Below are positions 47,697 to 56,660 of a DNA stretch of 64,000 nucleotides, in pieces. Below the pieces are notes generated by a model. The model worked only from the letters and a program-made list of their open reading frames with translations. It searched no databases and was not told where the DNA came from. This stretch comes from CADCTB01 sp963768975 (GTDB taxonomy: Bacteria > Actinomycetota > Acidimicrobiia > Acidimicrobiales > AC-14): assembly GCA_963768975.1 (NCBI GenBank), contig CAVYKB010000012.1:248001-312000 (forward strand), written 5' to 3'. How positions within the stretch are numbered: position 1 is the first letter of the stretch; every line of letters starts with the position of its first letter. The position numbers and the translations under genes are program-made.

Positions 47697-47831
47697 AGAA
47701 CCTGGCCCACGGCCGCGGCTACCTGGCCACCGCTCGATCCGCCGCCCCGCTGCTCCCGCTGGGCATGGCGGTCAGACTAGAGCGAGAAGTCGGTGGACTC
47801 CAGAGGCGCTGCGCCTAGTGGCGCTCGACAT

Positions 47832-47975
47832 CTACCGCTGGGGCGGGCAGGTGCAGTTGTCGGTGGCCATGTTGCAGCCGTTGCAGGCCACGCGACCTTC
47901 GTGGTTGTCGATGTGGACGCCCTTGCCGCACAGGGCGCATTGACCCCGGGCGATGATGTCGGCGAGCTTGGTCAT
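47832..47975 (-). CDS. 47-residue zinc-ribbon protein
   Basis: A small gene from ATG 47975 with a GAAGGAGCAGGAG ribosome site. It encodes MTKLADIIARGQCALCGKGV and RVACNGCNMATDNCTCPPQR. Cysteine pairs CxxC and CxxC plus CxC can bind one zinc in a rubredoxin-like knuckle. Clean codon use and good ribosome site support it. No known function; it may bind a protein or nucleic acid. Confidence 0.6.
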   Translation of the reverse strand: MTKLADIIARGQCALCGKGVHIDNHEGRVACNGCNMATDNCTCPPQR

Positions 47976-48164
47976 TCGCTCCTGCTCCTTCTTCCTGCGG
48001 ACGCCGTCCTGATGGCCGGCGGGTTCAATCGATGTATCCGAACTCTAGCCATGACAATCGTAGCGGCGCCGGCCCAGATAACAACGGGTGAAGACGTATT
48101 CTGGACAGCGTACGAACATGACAACGCGCCCCCGCAATCGTGGATCCAGGACCTGGAGTGTGCG

Positions 48165-48371
48165 ATGTCCACCAATAGGGCGGCGACGCGGAAGGTGTAC
48201 CGCTGCCCGGAGTGCTACGCCCGGGTGGTCGGCGAGCCCGACGACGACGCCAAGACCACGCTCTGGCTGCACGGCCTGTCCGGCCGGTGCCGGGCCAAGC
48301 AGACGCCAAAGACTGAGAAGCCTCGCCGCAAGGAGCGGCTGGAAGCCATGCTCGGGGAGGAGTGGGGCTAG
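48165..48371 (+). CDS. Small putative zinc-binding protein
   Basis: 68 aa from ATG 48165: MSTNRAATRKVYRCPECYAR, then VGEPDDDAKTTLWLHGLSGR and a basic tail KTEKPRRKERLEAM. CPEC and a later His/Cys (HGLSGRC) could bind zinc. Strongly basic, so it may contact nucleic acid. No family recognised. Confidence 0.55.
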   Translation: MSTNRAATRKVYRCPECYARVVGEPDDDAKTTLWLHGLSGRCRAKQTPKTEKPRRKERLEAMLGEEWG

Positions 48372-48415
48372 CGCCGGCCTGGCGCGCGCCCTGGCGCGCC
48401 GGAGCGAAGTAGCGT

Positions 48416-50698
48416 TTGGGCGTGTTCGTGCCCGAGCCCAGCGACCTCGGCAGGACGGCCGTAAGGGCCGCAGGGAAGGGTTCGCGGGTCATCGTCCAGC
48501 TGGCCGTCACAGTCGGCGTGGCTGGCGCCGTCCTGGCTCTCCTAGGCGCCCTCCTCTTTGACCAGGCCAAGGCCTTCTTCACCGCCGGCGAGGCCGGCTC
48601 CGACGTGGCCAAGATCGAGCTGGCGCCTCTGGCGCAGCGATCGGTCCTCTATGCGGCCGACGGCACCATTCTGCAGTACCTCCGCGGTGAGGAAGACAGG
48701 CTGCCCGTCACCCTCGACAAGGTGCCCCAGCACGTCATCACCGCTGTCCTCGACGCCGAGGACGAGCGCTTCTTCGAGCACGGCGCCATCGACCTCCGCT
48801 CGATGACCCGGGCGCTGGTGTCCAATCTGGAGGCGGGAGCGATCTCCGAGGGCGGCTCCACCATCACCCAGCAGCTCGTGAAGACCGCCCTGCTGAACCC
48901 GAAGCAGGACCTCAACCGCAAGCTCCAGGAAGCCTCCCTGGCCATCCGACTGGAGCGCCAGATGTCGAAGACCGAGATCCTCGAGCGCTACCTGAACACC
49001 GTCTACTTCGGGAACAGTGCCTACGGGCTCCAGGCTGCGGCCGAGCGGTACTACCAGACCGACGTCGACAAGCTCACCCTCGGGCAGGCCATCCTTCTCG
49101 CTGGGCTCATTCGCAACCCGGTCTACGCGGACCCGTACAACAACCCCGAGGACGCCCGGGGCCGGCGCGACGTGATCATCGACCGTATGGCCCGGCTCAA
49201 CCACATCACTCCGGAACAGGTCGTCGAGCTCAAGGCCGAGCCCCTCCCGACCCCGATACCGCAGGAGAAGTTCGACAGCACCAACTACTTCACCCGCCAC
49301 GTGGTCGACCTGCTCCAGAAGGACCCGAAGTACCTCGGCGGCACCGAAGCCGAGCGCGACAGGCTGATCTTCCGCGGTGGCCTCAACATCACGACCACCC
49401 TCGTCCCGGGGGTCCAGGTCATGGCCGAGCAGACGATCGCCGACACCCTGCCGGCCAACCGGGGGGAGTTCAACGCCGCCCTGGTGTCGGTTGAGCCGGC
49501 CAGCGGGGCGGTGCGCGCCGCGGTCAGTGGCCTGGAATTCGCCGAGCACAAGATCGACCTGATCACCGGCGTCGGCCGCCAGACCGGCTCGTCGTTCAAG
49601 ATGCTGACCTTGATGGCGGCACTGGAGCACGGCGAGATCCCGGCCGACACCATCTCCGGGGGCCATCCGTGCGTCATTGCCGACCCCAACAGCGTAAAGA
49701 AGGTGTGGGACCCGCAGAACGTCGAGGGCTCGGGCGCCGGCATCATGACCCTCACCGAGGCCACGGTGCAGTCGGTCAACTGCGCCTACGCCCGGCTCAT
49801 CAAGCTCGTCGGTCCCGAGAAGGTCGTCGATGTCGCCCGCCGCATGGGCATCAAGACGGCGAACCTCGACCCCCCGATCCTCGCTCTCACCCTCGGCGCC
49901 GTCGACGTCACCCCTCTGGAGATGGCGACCGCCTACGCCACCCTGGCCAACGACGGCGAGTACCACGAGCCCTACTACATCGACCGTATCGAGGACCGCG
50001 ACGGGAAGGTGCTCTTCAAGCAGAGCACCAAGGGCGAGCGGGCCGTGTCGGTGAACAACGCCCGCACCGTCACCCAGACCCTCACCCAGGTCGTGCAGCG
50101 GGGTACCGGTACTGCCGCCGCAGTCCCCCGCTGGCAGGTAGCGGGAAAGACCGGCTCCACCGACGAGAACCAGGACGCCTGGTTCGTGGGGGTCACGCCC
50201 AAGCTTGCCACTGCGGTGTGGATGGGATCGCCGGCGGGCAAGGTGTCGATGTACAACGTCGGCGCCTTCCCGAGGGTCTACGGCGGAACGTATCCGGCCA
50301 TGATCTACGGGGCCTTCATGCGCCAGTTCCTCGCCGGCCAGCAGGTCATCGACTTCGCCCCGCCCGAACGGGTGCCCAACCAGCGGGCACCCAAGTTCCT
50401 GGAGCTGCCGACCTGCCTCCTCTCGGAGGTCCTCACGCCGAAGCCGTGCGGGGAGGTGACCGATACCGGCGGGCGGACGACGCCCGTTCAAACGCAGCGA
50501 AGCAACAACGACAACGGGACCACCGGCGGCCCGGTCGTCACCGCACCCCGGCCCAACGTCGTCGTGCTGGATCCCGTCGTGCCCCAGGTGCCCGTCATCA
50601 CTATCCCGGCGTTCCCCGACGTGACCACGCCACGGGTCACGGTTCCACGGATCGACGATGACGACAGCCCGCCGACGACACGCCGCAACCGTGGGTAG
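48416..50698 (+). CDS. Class A penicillin-binding protein (transglycosylase/transpeptidase)
   Basis: 760 aa, TTG start. TM helix at about 26-50. The GT51 transglycosylase has EDERFFEHGAIDLRSM, GGSTITQQLVK and the IRLERQMSKTEILERYLNTV box. The transpeptidase has the serine in TGSSFKML, SVN and KTGST. The C-terminus is a long Pro/Thr/Val-rich extension of about 80 residues with VPQVPVITIPAFP, typical of actinobacterial PBPs. It polymerises and cross-links peptidoglycan outside the membrane. Confidence 0.95.
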   Translation: MGVFVPEPSDLGRTAVRAAGKGSRVIVQLAVTVGVAGAVLALLGALLFDQAKAFFTAGEAGSDVAKIELAPLAQRSVLYAADGTILQYLRGEEDRLPVTLDKVPQHVITAVLDAEDERFFEHGAIDLRSMTRALVSNLEAGAISEGGSTITQQLVKTALLNPKQDLNRKLQEASLAIRLERQMSKTEILERYLNTVYFGNSAYGLQAAAERYYQTDVDKLTLGQAILLAGLIRNPVYADPYNNPEDARGRRDVIIDRMARLNHITPEQVVELKAEPLPTPIPQEKFDSTNYFTRHVVDLLQKDPKYLGGTEAERDRLIFRGGLNITTTLVPGVQVMAEQTIADTLPANRGEFNAALVSVEPASGAVRAAVSGLEFAEHKIDLITGVGRQTGSSFKMLTLMAALEHGEIPADTISGGHPCVIADPNSVKKVWDPQNVEGSGAGIMTLTEATVQSVNCAYARLIKLVGPEKVVDVARRMGIKTANLDPPILALTLGAVDVTPLEMATAYATLANDGEYHEPYYIDRIEDRDGKVLFKQSTKGERAVSVNNARTVTQTLTQVVQRGTGTAAAVPRWQVAGKTGSTDENQDAWFVGVTPKLATAVWMGSPAGKVSMYNVGAFPRVYGGTYPAMIYGAFMRQFLAGQQVIDFAPPERVPNQRAPKFLELPTCLLSEVLTPKPCGEVTDTGGRTTPVQTQRSNNDNGTTGGPVVTAPRPNVVVLDPVVPQVPVITIPAFPDVTTPRVTVPRIDDDDSPPTTRRNRG

Positions 50699-50707
50699 CC
50701 GGGCCGC

Positions 50708-51424
50708 TTGACGGTCTTCCACGACCTGCTCCGGGTGCAGGAGCACGACACCGCCGCCGACCGTCTCCGCCACCGGCGCGACCACTTGCCGGAGCTGACC
50801 GAGCTCCGGGCCACCGAGGACGCCCTTGCCCGGCTCGAGGCCACGCTGGCCGAGGTCGAGGCTAAGGCCGCGGAGGCGGCGAAGGCCCAGCGCCGGCTGG
50901 AGGGAGAGCTGTCGCTGCTCGAGGCCAAGATGACCGAGCTCGACGCCAAGCTGTACTCCGGCGTCGTGTCCGCCGCCCGTGAGCTTCAGGCCATGCAGAG
51001 CGAGGCGGCGACCATGCGGGAGCGCCGGGCCGCGCTGGAGGACGACGTGCTGGAGGCGATGGGGGAGCAGGAGACGCTCGACGAGCAGCTCGAAGAGCTC
51101 CGGAGCCGGCGCCGCGAACTCGACGTCGAAGGCTCCCGGCTGCGGGCTGCGGTCGCCGAGGCGCAGGCCGGCGTCGACCGCGAGCTGGCCTCCGAACTAA
51201 CTGCCCGCAAGGAAGCGGCCACGGTCATTCCCGCCGAGGTGACCGCTCTCTACGAGCAGCTCCGTGCCCACCTGGGCGGCGTGGCCGCCGCACCGCTGGT
51301 CAACGGCCGCTGCGGCGGCTGCCACCTGGCCCTGCCGGCCACCGAGATCGACCGGCTGCGCAAGGAGCCGGCCGACACCCTCGTGCGCTGCGAGCAGTGC
51401 GAGCGCATCCTCGTCCGTCCCTGA
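50708..51424 (+). CDS. Coiled-coil C4 zinc-ribbon protein (CT398/YbbP-like)
   Basis: 238 aa from TTG 50708. The first 180 residues form long heptad coiled coils (LRHRRDHLPELTELRATEDA, EALGEQETLDEQLEELRSRR-like). The C-terminus is a zinc ribbon with NGRCGGCHLALPATE and VRCEQCERIL. The family is widely conserved near RNase H or cell-wall genes in actinobacteria, and its role is not settled. It lies right behind the PBP gene. Confidence 0.88.
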   Translation: MTVFHDLLRVQEHDTAADRLRHRRDHLPELTELRATEDALARLEATLAEVEAKAAEAAKAQRRLEGELSLLEAKMTELDAKLYSGVVSAARELQAMQSEAATMRERRAALEDDVLEAMGEQETLDEQLEELRSRRRELDVEGSRLRAAVAEAQAGVDRELASELTARKEAATVIPAEVTALYEQLRAHLGGVAAAPLVNGRCGGCHLALPATEIDRLRKEPADTLVRCEQCERILVRP

Positions 51425-51427
51425 CTC

Positions 51428-51907
51428 GTGATCTTCTGGCCCGCCGGCGTGGCCCTCGGCCTCGTGTGGTTGGTCTTTCGCGACCCGGCGTTCGACTACC
51501 GCATGGTCGTCGTCGGCGCCTTGCTGCCTGACCTGATCGATGCCCCATTCGGCGGCGCCCGCCTGGCCCACACGCTTCTGGCCGCCGTCGCGGTGCTCAC
51601 GCTGGTGATGGTGGGCACCCGGGGCCGGCGCCACGCGCGGCGCAGCCTGCTGGCGGTGCCCATCGGCATGTTCGCCCACCTCGTGGCCGACGCCATGTGG
51701 GCCCGGACCGAGCACTTCTGGTACCCCGCCTTCGGCGGCCCGCTGACAGGCCCCCTGCCGGCCCTGGACCACGGCCTGGCCATCCTCTTCCTGGAGGAGC
51801 TGGCCGGCCTCCTGATAGTCGCGTGGTGCTGGCAACGCTTCCAGCTAGGAGACCCGAAGGTGCGCCGGCAGTTCCTGCGCACGGGGCACCTGCCCCGGGG
51901 GATCTGA
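51428..51907 (+). CDS. Small membrane protein, YdjM/DUF457-like
   Basis: 159 aa from GTG 51428, 3 nt behind the zinc-ribbon gene. Four hydrophobic helices; the conserved-looking LLPDLIDAPFGGARLAHTLL and GMFAHLVADAMW carry Asp and His residues like those of the membrane-bound metal-dependent hydrolase family (PF04307). Activity is not proven. A perfect 14-bp hairpin starts at its TGA. Confidence 0.65.
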   Translation: MIFWPAGVALGLVWLVFRDPAFDYRMVVVGALLPDLIDAPFGGARLAHTLLAAVAVLTLVMVGTRGRRHARRSLLAVPIGMFAHLVADAMWARTEHFWYPAFGGPLTGPLPALDHGLAILFLEELAGLLIVAWCWQRFQLGDPKVRRQFLRTGHLPRGI

Positions 51908-52055
51908 AACGCCGGCCCAAAGGGCCGGCGTTTCACCGACGAACCGTCCGAGCCGAAGGCGAGGCTTGGTTCGTCGGAACAGCCATGAGCGCGGCCGAAG
52001 GCCGCACTGAGCAGTTGTCTGAGGCGAAGCCTCAGTGGAGGCGAAGCCTCAGTGG
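51905..52055. repeat. Array of five hairpins between convergent genes
   Basis: First, a 14-bp stem TGAAACGCCGGCCC / GGGCCGGCGTTTCA including the stop (51905-51935). Next is CCGACGAACC / GGTTCGTCGG (51936-51977) enclosing AGCC/GGCT. Then GCGGCC-GAA-GGCCGC (51991-52005), CTGAGGC-GAA-GCCTCAG (52019-52035) and GAGGC-GAA-GCCTC (52038-52050). The last two come from a 17-nt tandem duplication AGGCGAAGCCTCAGTGG (52022, 52039). The last hairpin contains the prk stop codon. Confidence 0.75.
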
Positions 52056-52999
52056 CCGTTCCTGGCCTGGAACATGTGATATAGCAAGATGAGCTGGGCG
52101 ATAGCGAGGGGCTCGCTGCGCTTGCCCTCCTCGATGGTGCCGAGGGACTCCGGCACCTCCTCGTCGACGCCGAGCTCCTTCCAGATCTCCTGCTCGACCT
52201 CCTTGGTGATCTCCCGGGGGGCGTAGGAGTGGATGTGGAGGGCGTCAACCGGCTTGCCGTCGTCGTCGCGGGTCAGCTTGAGGTGCATGGCCTCGCGGTG
52301 GTCGTCGGTGAGGATGTTCGCCAGATCCGGGTGCGAAATCGTCGGGCGCAGGAGGAGGGTGGCCGACAAGGGCTCGTTCTCGTCGCGGCCTTCGATCTTG
52401 TCGAAGCGGATGACGATGTCGGCCTGCGACCGCTGGGGCCGGATGAACTGGGCCGACTCGGGCTCACGCTTCTCGAGGTCGGCGAGGACCTGGTCCTCGG
52501 TGTACCCGCGCTTCTGGGTGTCGCGCTTGACCTTCCACTCGTAACGCACGGGCTCGGGCGGGTCGAGGTACACCGTTGCGTCGAAGCAGGCCCGGGCCAG
52601 CTTGGAGTACAGGGGGAGGAGCCCCTCGATGATCACGTACTCACGTGGCTCGACCAGGACCGGGCGGCCCAGGGTGCCGTCGTTGTGGTTGTAGACCGGC
52701 TTCAGGATCGGGTGGCCGAGGGCCAGCAGCTGCAGGTGCTGCTCCATGACCTCGACGTAGTTGCAGTCCGGGTGCAGGGGCGTGAACGGCAGATTCTTGC
52801 GCTCGACCCGGTCGTAGCGGTGGTAGTCGTCGACGCAGATGGAGGTGATCCGGTCGGAGCCGAGGGCGTCGACCAGGCCCTTGGTGATCGTGGTCTTGCC
52901 GGCGGCGCTGTCGCCGGCGATGGCCAGCATGATGGGGCGGCCGGGGCCGTCACCACCGTTGCGCCAGGCCTTCTGGAGGTTGACCTGCTTGTCGGGCAT
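52049..52999 (-). CDS. prk: Phosphoribulokinase
   Basis: Phosphorylates ribulose-5-phosphate to RuBP, the RuBisCO substrate, and so marks an active Calvin cycle. 316 aa from ATG 52999. P-loop GDSAAGKTTITKGL at about 30-43, CVDDYHRYDRVERK, the HPDCNYVEVMEQHL region, and EYVIIEGLLPLYS with the Asp/Glu of the PRK/uridine-kinase fold. The GGAGACTT ribosome site lies just upstream. Shares direction with rpe, 82 nt behind it. Confidence 0.95.
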   Translation of the reverse strand: MPDKQVNLQKAWRNGGDGPGRPIMLAIAGDSAAGKTTITKGLVDALGSDRITSICVDDYHRYDRVERKNLPFTPLHPDCNYVEVMEQHLQLLALGHPILKPVYNHNDGTLGRPVLVEPREYVIIEGLLPLYSKLARACFDATVYLDPPEPVRYEWKVKRDTQKRGYTEDQVLADLEKREPESAQFIRPQRSQADIVIRFDKIEGRDENEPLSATLLLRPTISHPDLANILTDDHREAMHLKLTRDDDGKPVDALHIHSYAPREITKEVEQEIWKELGVDEEVPESLGTIEEGKRSEPLAIAQLILLYHMFQARNGH

Positions 53000-53061
53000 T
53001 GAAGTCTCCCTTTCGGTCAACGGCCGACCATCTGGCGATGGTCGGCCTCTGAGTGCTTGCC

Positions 53062-53084
53062 GGACCGGCCTCCCGGGCCGTTCA
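53062..53084 (-). repeat. Stop-codon hairpin repeat, copy 3
   Basis: On the minus strand it reads TGAACGGCCCGGGAGGCCGGTCC, starting in the rpe stop. It differs from copies 1 and 2 at one position in the 5' arm (A for C), which weakens one base pair. Confidence 0.7.
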
Positions 53085-53804
53085 TGCGGCCAGGGCCTCT
53101 TCGGCCAGGCGTCGGAGTGTGGACACGGCGTCGGTGAGCCCGCCGGCGTGCTTGTAGAGAGCGCTGCCGGCGATGAACACCCGGGCGCCGGCCGCCGCCG
53201 CGCCGGCGATGGTGTCGGGCGAGATGCCGCCATCGACCTCGAGGTCGATGTTGAGGCCGCTGGCCGCGATCATCTTGGCTGCCTCGCGGATCTTCGGCTC
53301 CATGGTGGCGATGTACGCCTGGCCGCCGAAGCCCGGGTTGACCGTCATCACGAGCACCATGTCGACCAGGTCGAGCACGTGCTGCACGACGGTGAGCGGC
53401 GTGTGCGGGTTGAGGGCGACGCCGGTCTTGCCCCCCGCGTCACGAATGGTGGAGAGGGTCTTGTGAAGGTGGGTCGTCGTTTCGGCGTGCACGATGAGCA
53501 TCTCGCAGCCTGCATCGAGATACTGCAGCATCATGGCGTCTGGGTTGACGACCATCAGGTGGGCCTCGAAGGCGACGTTCGAGTGGGGCCGGCAGGCCTT
53601 GATGACGTCGGGCCCGAAGGTCAGGTTGGGCACGAACACGCCATCCATGACATCCCACTGGATCTTGTCCACCCCTGCGGCATCCAGCGCGGCGACTTCC
53701 TCGCCCAGCTTGGAGTAGTCGGCCGGCAGGACGGACGGCACGATCTGCACCGGGCTGGCCGGCGGGCGGATGTTAGTCACGGTTGCGTGCTCAGTGACGG
53801 ACAT
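53082..53804 (-). CDS. rpe: Ribulose-phosphate 3-epimerase
   Basis: Interconverts ribulose-5-P and xylulose-5-P in the pentose phosphate and Calvin cycles. 240 aa: IVPSVLPADYSKLGEEV, IQWDVMDGVFVPNLTFG, FEAHLMVVNPD, VMTVNPGFGGQAY and EVDGGISPDTI. Metal His/Asp residues are in place. An N-terminal extension of about 18 residues precedes the fold. Placed right ahead of prk in transcription order, supplying its substrate. Confidence 0.96.
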   Translation of the reverse strand: MSVTEHATVTNIRPPASPVQIVPSVLPADYSKLGEEVAALDAAGVDKIQWDVMDGVFVPNLTFGPDVIKACRPHSNVAFEAHLMVVNPDAMMLQYLDAGCEMLIVHAETTTHLHKTLSTIRDAGGKTGVALNPHTPLTVVQHVLDLVDMVLVMTVNPGFGGQAYIATMEPKIREAAKMIAASGLNIDLEVDGGISPDTIAGAAAAGARVFIAGSALYKHAGGLTDAVSTLRRLAEEALAA

Positions 53805-53896
53805 GTGCCTCGATTCTGGGCGTCGAGCGCCAAGGGGTGAGTTGGGAAAGCCTACGGTTTCCCGTTCGCCGGCGCCTCACCCCTAAGGTGGATGTC

Positions 53897-54595
53897 ATGG
53901 GGGAGAACCTGTCGATCGTCCCCGCCGTGGATCCGGAGCCGGCGCCGCCGGTCCGCCTGTTGCTGGTCGACGACCACCAGGTGGTGCTCGAGGGCCTGGC
54001 CTCCATGCTGGCCTCCCAGAGCGGCCGGGTGACGATCGCGGCGGCGACGACGAACGCTGACGACGCGCTGCGGCTGGCGGCCGACGTCCAGCCCGATGTC
54101 GTCCTGCTCGACGTCCGCCTCCGGGGCGCCAGCGGCCTCGACCTGTGCTCCGAGCTGGTCCGCCGGCATCCCGGGCTGAGAGTCGTGTTCTTCACCGTCT
54201 ACGACGACGAGCAGTACCTGTTCCAGGCCCTCCGGGTGGGCGCCTCGGGGTTCCTGCTGAAGACGACCACCGGCCCCGAGCTCGCCGACCACCTCGACCG
54301 GGTCATGGAAGGCGACGTGGCCATCGACTCCACCCTCGCCGGCCGGGTGGCGATGACCGCGGCGCGCCTGCAGAGCGGAGAGTTCTGGCCCGGGGCGCGC
54401 CTGGGCCTCACCCAGAGGGAGAGCGAGGTGCTCGGCCTGATGGTGCGCGGGCTGTCGAACCGGGCCATCGCCCTGCGGTTGTCGATCGCGGAGGACACGG
54501 TGAAGACCCACGCGCGCTCCGTCTACCGCAAGCTCGAGGTGGCCGACCGGTCCCAAGCGGTCGCCGTAGCCCTCCGGGAGGGCATCTTTCATTGA
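53897..54595 (+). CDS. NarL/LuxR-type response regulator
   Basis: 232 aa from ATG 53897. Receiver with DD pair in LLLVDDHQVVLEG, phospho-acceptor Asp in DVVLLDVRLRGASG and the lysine in GFLLKTTTG. The LuxR helix-turn-helix has LTQRESEVLGLMVRGLSNRA and TVKTHARSVYRKL. The partner GAF kinase gene follows after 94 nt. It may control carbon-fixation or surface genes here (guess from neighbours only). Confidence 0.94.
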   Translation: MGENLSIVPAVDPEPAPPVRLLLVDDHQVVLEGLASMLASQSGRVTIAAATTNADDALRLAADVQPDVVLLDVRLRGASGLDLCSELVRRHPGLRVVFFTVYDDEQYLFQALRVGASGFLLKTTTGPELADHLDRVMEGDVAIDSTLAGRVAMTAARLQSGEFWPGARLGLTQRESEVLGLMVRGLSNRAIALRLSIAEDTVKTHARSVYRKLEVADRSQAVAVALREGIFH

Positions 54596-54689
54596 TCTCT
54601 GCTCCGGGCACCCGGGTCCTTCGGACCGCGCCCCTCGCTGGCGGCGGGGGCCACAGCTCCGCCGCCGTGGCGGGCCGACGCGCTGCTGC

Positions 54690-55877
54690 ATGAACGCCCA
54701 GCCTCCCCACAACGGGAACCTGGAGCTGCTGGAGCACATCATCGAGGTGACGTCGGCGGACTTCGACGTCGGCGAGGTCAGCCAGCGGGTGGCGGCCCTG
54801 GTCACCGCCGCCACCCACTCCGACGTGTGCTTCGTGCACTTGGTCGACGAGGAGCTGCGCCGGGTGGTGCTCGCCGGCGCCACGCCGCCGTTCGACGAGC
54901 AGGTCGGCAGCGTCCAGCTCGCCTTGGGTGAAGGGATCGCCGGCTGGGTGGCAAAGTTCGCCCAGCCGGCCGTGGTCCCCGACAAATGGCAGGACCGCCG
55001 GTACCGGTATATCCCCGAGTTGCGCGGCGAGGACTTCACCTCGATGGTTTCGGTGCCGATGCTGGCCCGGGGGCGGGTGGTCGGCGTCCTCAACGTCCAC
55101 TCCCGAGCCGCACGCAACTACGGCGACGACGACCTGGCGCTGCTGGCGCACGTGGCGAACCTCATGGCCCGGGCCATCGAGAACGCCCGGCTCTACGGCC
55201 GGCTAGCCGAGCGGGAGGAGATGCTCGAGCGATTCGCCACCCGGACGGTGGAGGCCCAGGAGCTGGAGCGCCGGCGGCTGGCGGGGGAGATCCACGACGG
55301 GATCAGCCAGCGCCTGGTGAGCCTCTGGTACCACCTGCTGGCCGCCGAAGACGCCGCCGGCGACCCCGACATGCTGCGCCGCGAGCTGGGGAAGGCGAAG
55401 GAGCTCTCGACCGCAGCACTGGCCGAGGCCCGGGCCGCCATCACCGGCCTGCGGCCCTTCGTCCTCGACGACCTCGGGTTGGGCCCGGGCCTGGAGAGCC
55501 TGGGTCGGTCGCTTGCCGATTTGGAGGTCGAAGTCGACGTGGAGCCGGTCGACCTGCCGGCTCATGTGGAGGTCGCCTTGTACCGCATCGCCCAGGAGGC
55601 GCTGCAGAACGTGGTCAAGCACGCAAGGGCGTCCACCGTCGTCATCCGGCTGGCGGCGAGCGACGCCGGCGTCCACCTGAGCGTGACCGATGACGGGCAG
55701 GGCTTCGACCAGGACAACGTGGCCGGCGCCGAGGACCGGCATTCCTACGGGCTGGTGGGGATCCGGGAGCGGGCCGAGCTCATCGGCGCCTCGTTGACGT
55801 TGACGTCGCGTCCGGGCACGGGGACGGCCATCGAGATTCTGGTGGCAGCGCCGGCACGATCTGAGAAAATAGAGTGA
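54690..55877 (+). CDS. GAF-domain sensor histidine kinase (NarX-like, HisKA_3)
   Basis: 395 aa, cytoplasmic, no membrane helix. A GAF domain spans about 20-170 (FVHLVDEELRRVVLAGATPP, LGEGIAGWVAKFAQPAVVPD). The HisKA_3 box ERRRLAGEIHDGISQRLVSL holds the phospho-His, followed by ATPase boxes VKHARASTVVIRLAA, VTDDGQGFD and GLVGIRERAEL. It pairs with the preceding regulator. The GAF domain probably senses a small ligand or a gas; no heme or Cys signature is certain. Confidence 0.93.
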   Translation: MNAQPPHNGNLELLEHIIEVTSADFDVGEVSQRVAALVTAATHSDVCFVHLVDEELRRVVLAGATPPFDEQVGSVQLALGEGIAGWVAKFAQPAVVPDKWQDRRYRYIPELRGEDFTSMVSVPMLARGRVVGVLNVHSRAARNYGDDDLALLAHVANLMARAIENARLYGRLAEREEMLERFATRTVEAQELERRRLAGEIHDGISQRLVSLWYHLLAAEDAAGDPDMLRRELGKAKELSTAALAEARAAITGLRPFVLDDLGLGPGLESLGRSLADLEVEVDVEPVDLPAHVEVALYRIAQEALQNVVKHARASTVVIRLAASDAGVHLSVTDDGQGFDQDNVAGAEDRHSYGLVGIRERAELIGASLTLTSRPGTGTAIEILVAAPARSEKIE

Positions 55878-55950
55878 AAGGTATGTGCTTGGCCGGACAT
55901 AGACCGGGCTGAACGCTGCTGGAAAGAGCGCAACCGATGGGGGAGAGCGG

Positions 55951-56550
55951 GTGCGGTTGAAGAATCGAGTAGGGCTATGGGCCGTGGCGGCCCTGACGCT
56001 GACCTTGACCGGGCCGGTACCGGCCGGGGCCCAGACGCGCGAGGATGCGCCAGTCGAGCGCCGTCCCGCCATCGCCGGGTTCGAAGGACGTGCGATCGAC
56101 CTGGCCGGGGACTGGGGCGACGCCGAGGCGTGCCTCGTGTGGCGCCAGGGCGGAGTTCTCGAGTGCTTCCGCACGGTGGAGGAGCTCGACGCCCGTGAGG
56201 CCGAGCTGGCCCCATTGCAGCCGAGGAACTCAGGCCGAGCAGGGGGGAGCGGGGGAGGTGCCGTTGCGTCGTCCACGGCGCCGTACTCCTGCTCGAGCTC
56301 GCTCCGCCTGTACGAGTACAACTACTACGGTGGCCGGCGGCTGTCCTTCTGGGACCGCGGTTACTGGCAGAACCTCTACATCTACGGCTTCGACAACCGC
56401 ACGTCGTCCTATATCGTGGGTGCCTGCTACGCCCACCTCGCCGAGCACCCTGACGGCGGCGGCTGGTGGTACCCGGGCCCCACGTACCCTTACGCCGGCG
56501 AGCCGGTCATCGGCTGGCCAGGCGTGATCTCGTCGATCTACATCGAGTAG
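55951..56550 (+). CDS. Secreted crystallin-like protein
   Basis: 199 aa from GTG 55951. Sec signal peptide ends PVPAGAQ. The C-terminal part matches a beta/gamma-crystallin or I36-inhibitor fold: SLRLYEYNYYGGRRLSFWDR, GYWQNLYIYGFDNRTSSYIV and SGWYPGPTYPYAGE-like aromatics. The middle is a low-complexity Gly/Ser stretch. Such proteins bind calcium or inhibit proteases. Follows a hairpin-free gap of 73 nt behind the kinase. Confidence 0.7.
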   Translation: MRLKNRVGLWAVAALTLTLTGPVPAGAQTREDAPVERRPAIAGFEGRAIDLAGDWGDAEACLVWRQGGVLECFRTVEELDAREAELAPLQPRNSGRAGGSGGGAVASSTAPYSCSSSLRLYEYNYYGGRRLSFWDRGYWQNLYIYGFDNRTSSYIVGACYAHLAEHPDGGGWWYPGPTYPYAGEPVIGWPGVISSIYIE

Positions 56551-56602
56551 TTTCCCGGCGCCGCGGTCTCCCCAGCCGCCGCGGTTGACCGGGATTGCGG
56601 TA

Positions 56603-56632
56603 GAAGCGGTCGGCCTCCGGGCCGGCCGCTTC
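56603..56632 (+). terminator. Hairpin downstream of the crystallin-like gene
   Basis: GAAGCGGTCGGCC / GGCCGGCCGCTTC, 13 bp with one G.T pair and a 4-nt loop. No T run; separates this gene from the sigma factor gene. Confidence 0.5.
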
Positions 56633-56660
56633 CCGCGCTCGCCGGTTCGTCAGGGCAGGA

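Noticed and set aside
48542..50785. A 747-residue open frame on the minus strand opposite the penicillin-binding protein
   Set aside because: It is a by-product of high GC coding on the plus strand; low-complexity Gly/Val/Asp-rich composition, no motif, and the plus-strand PBP is unmistakable.
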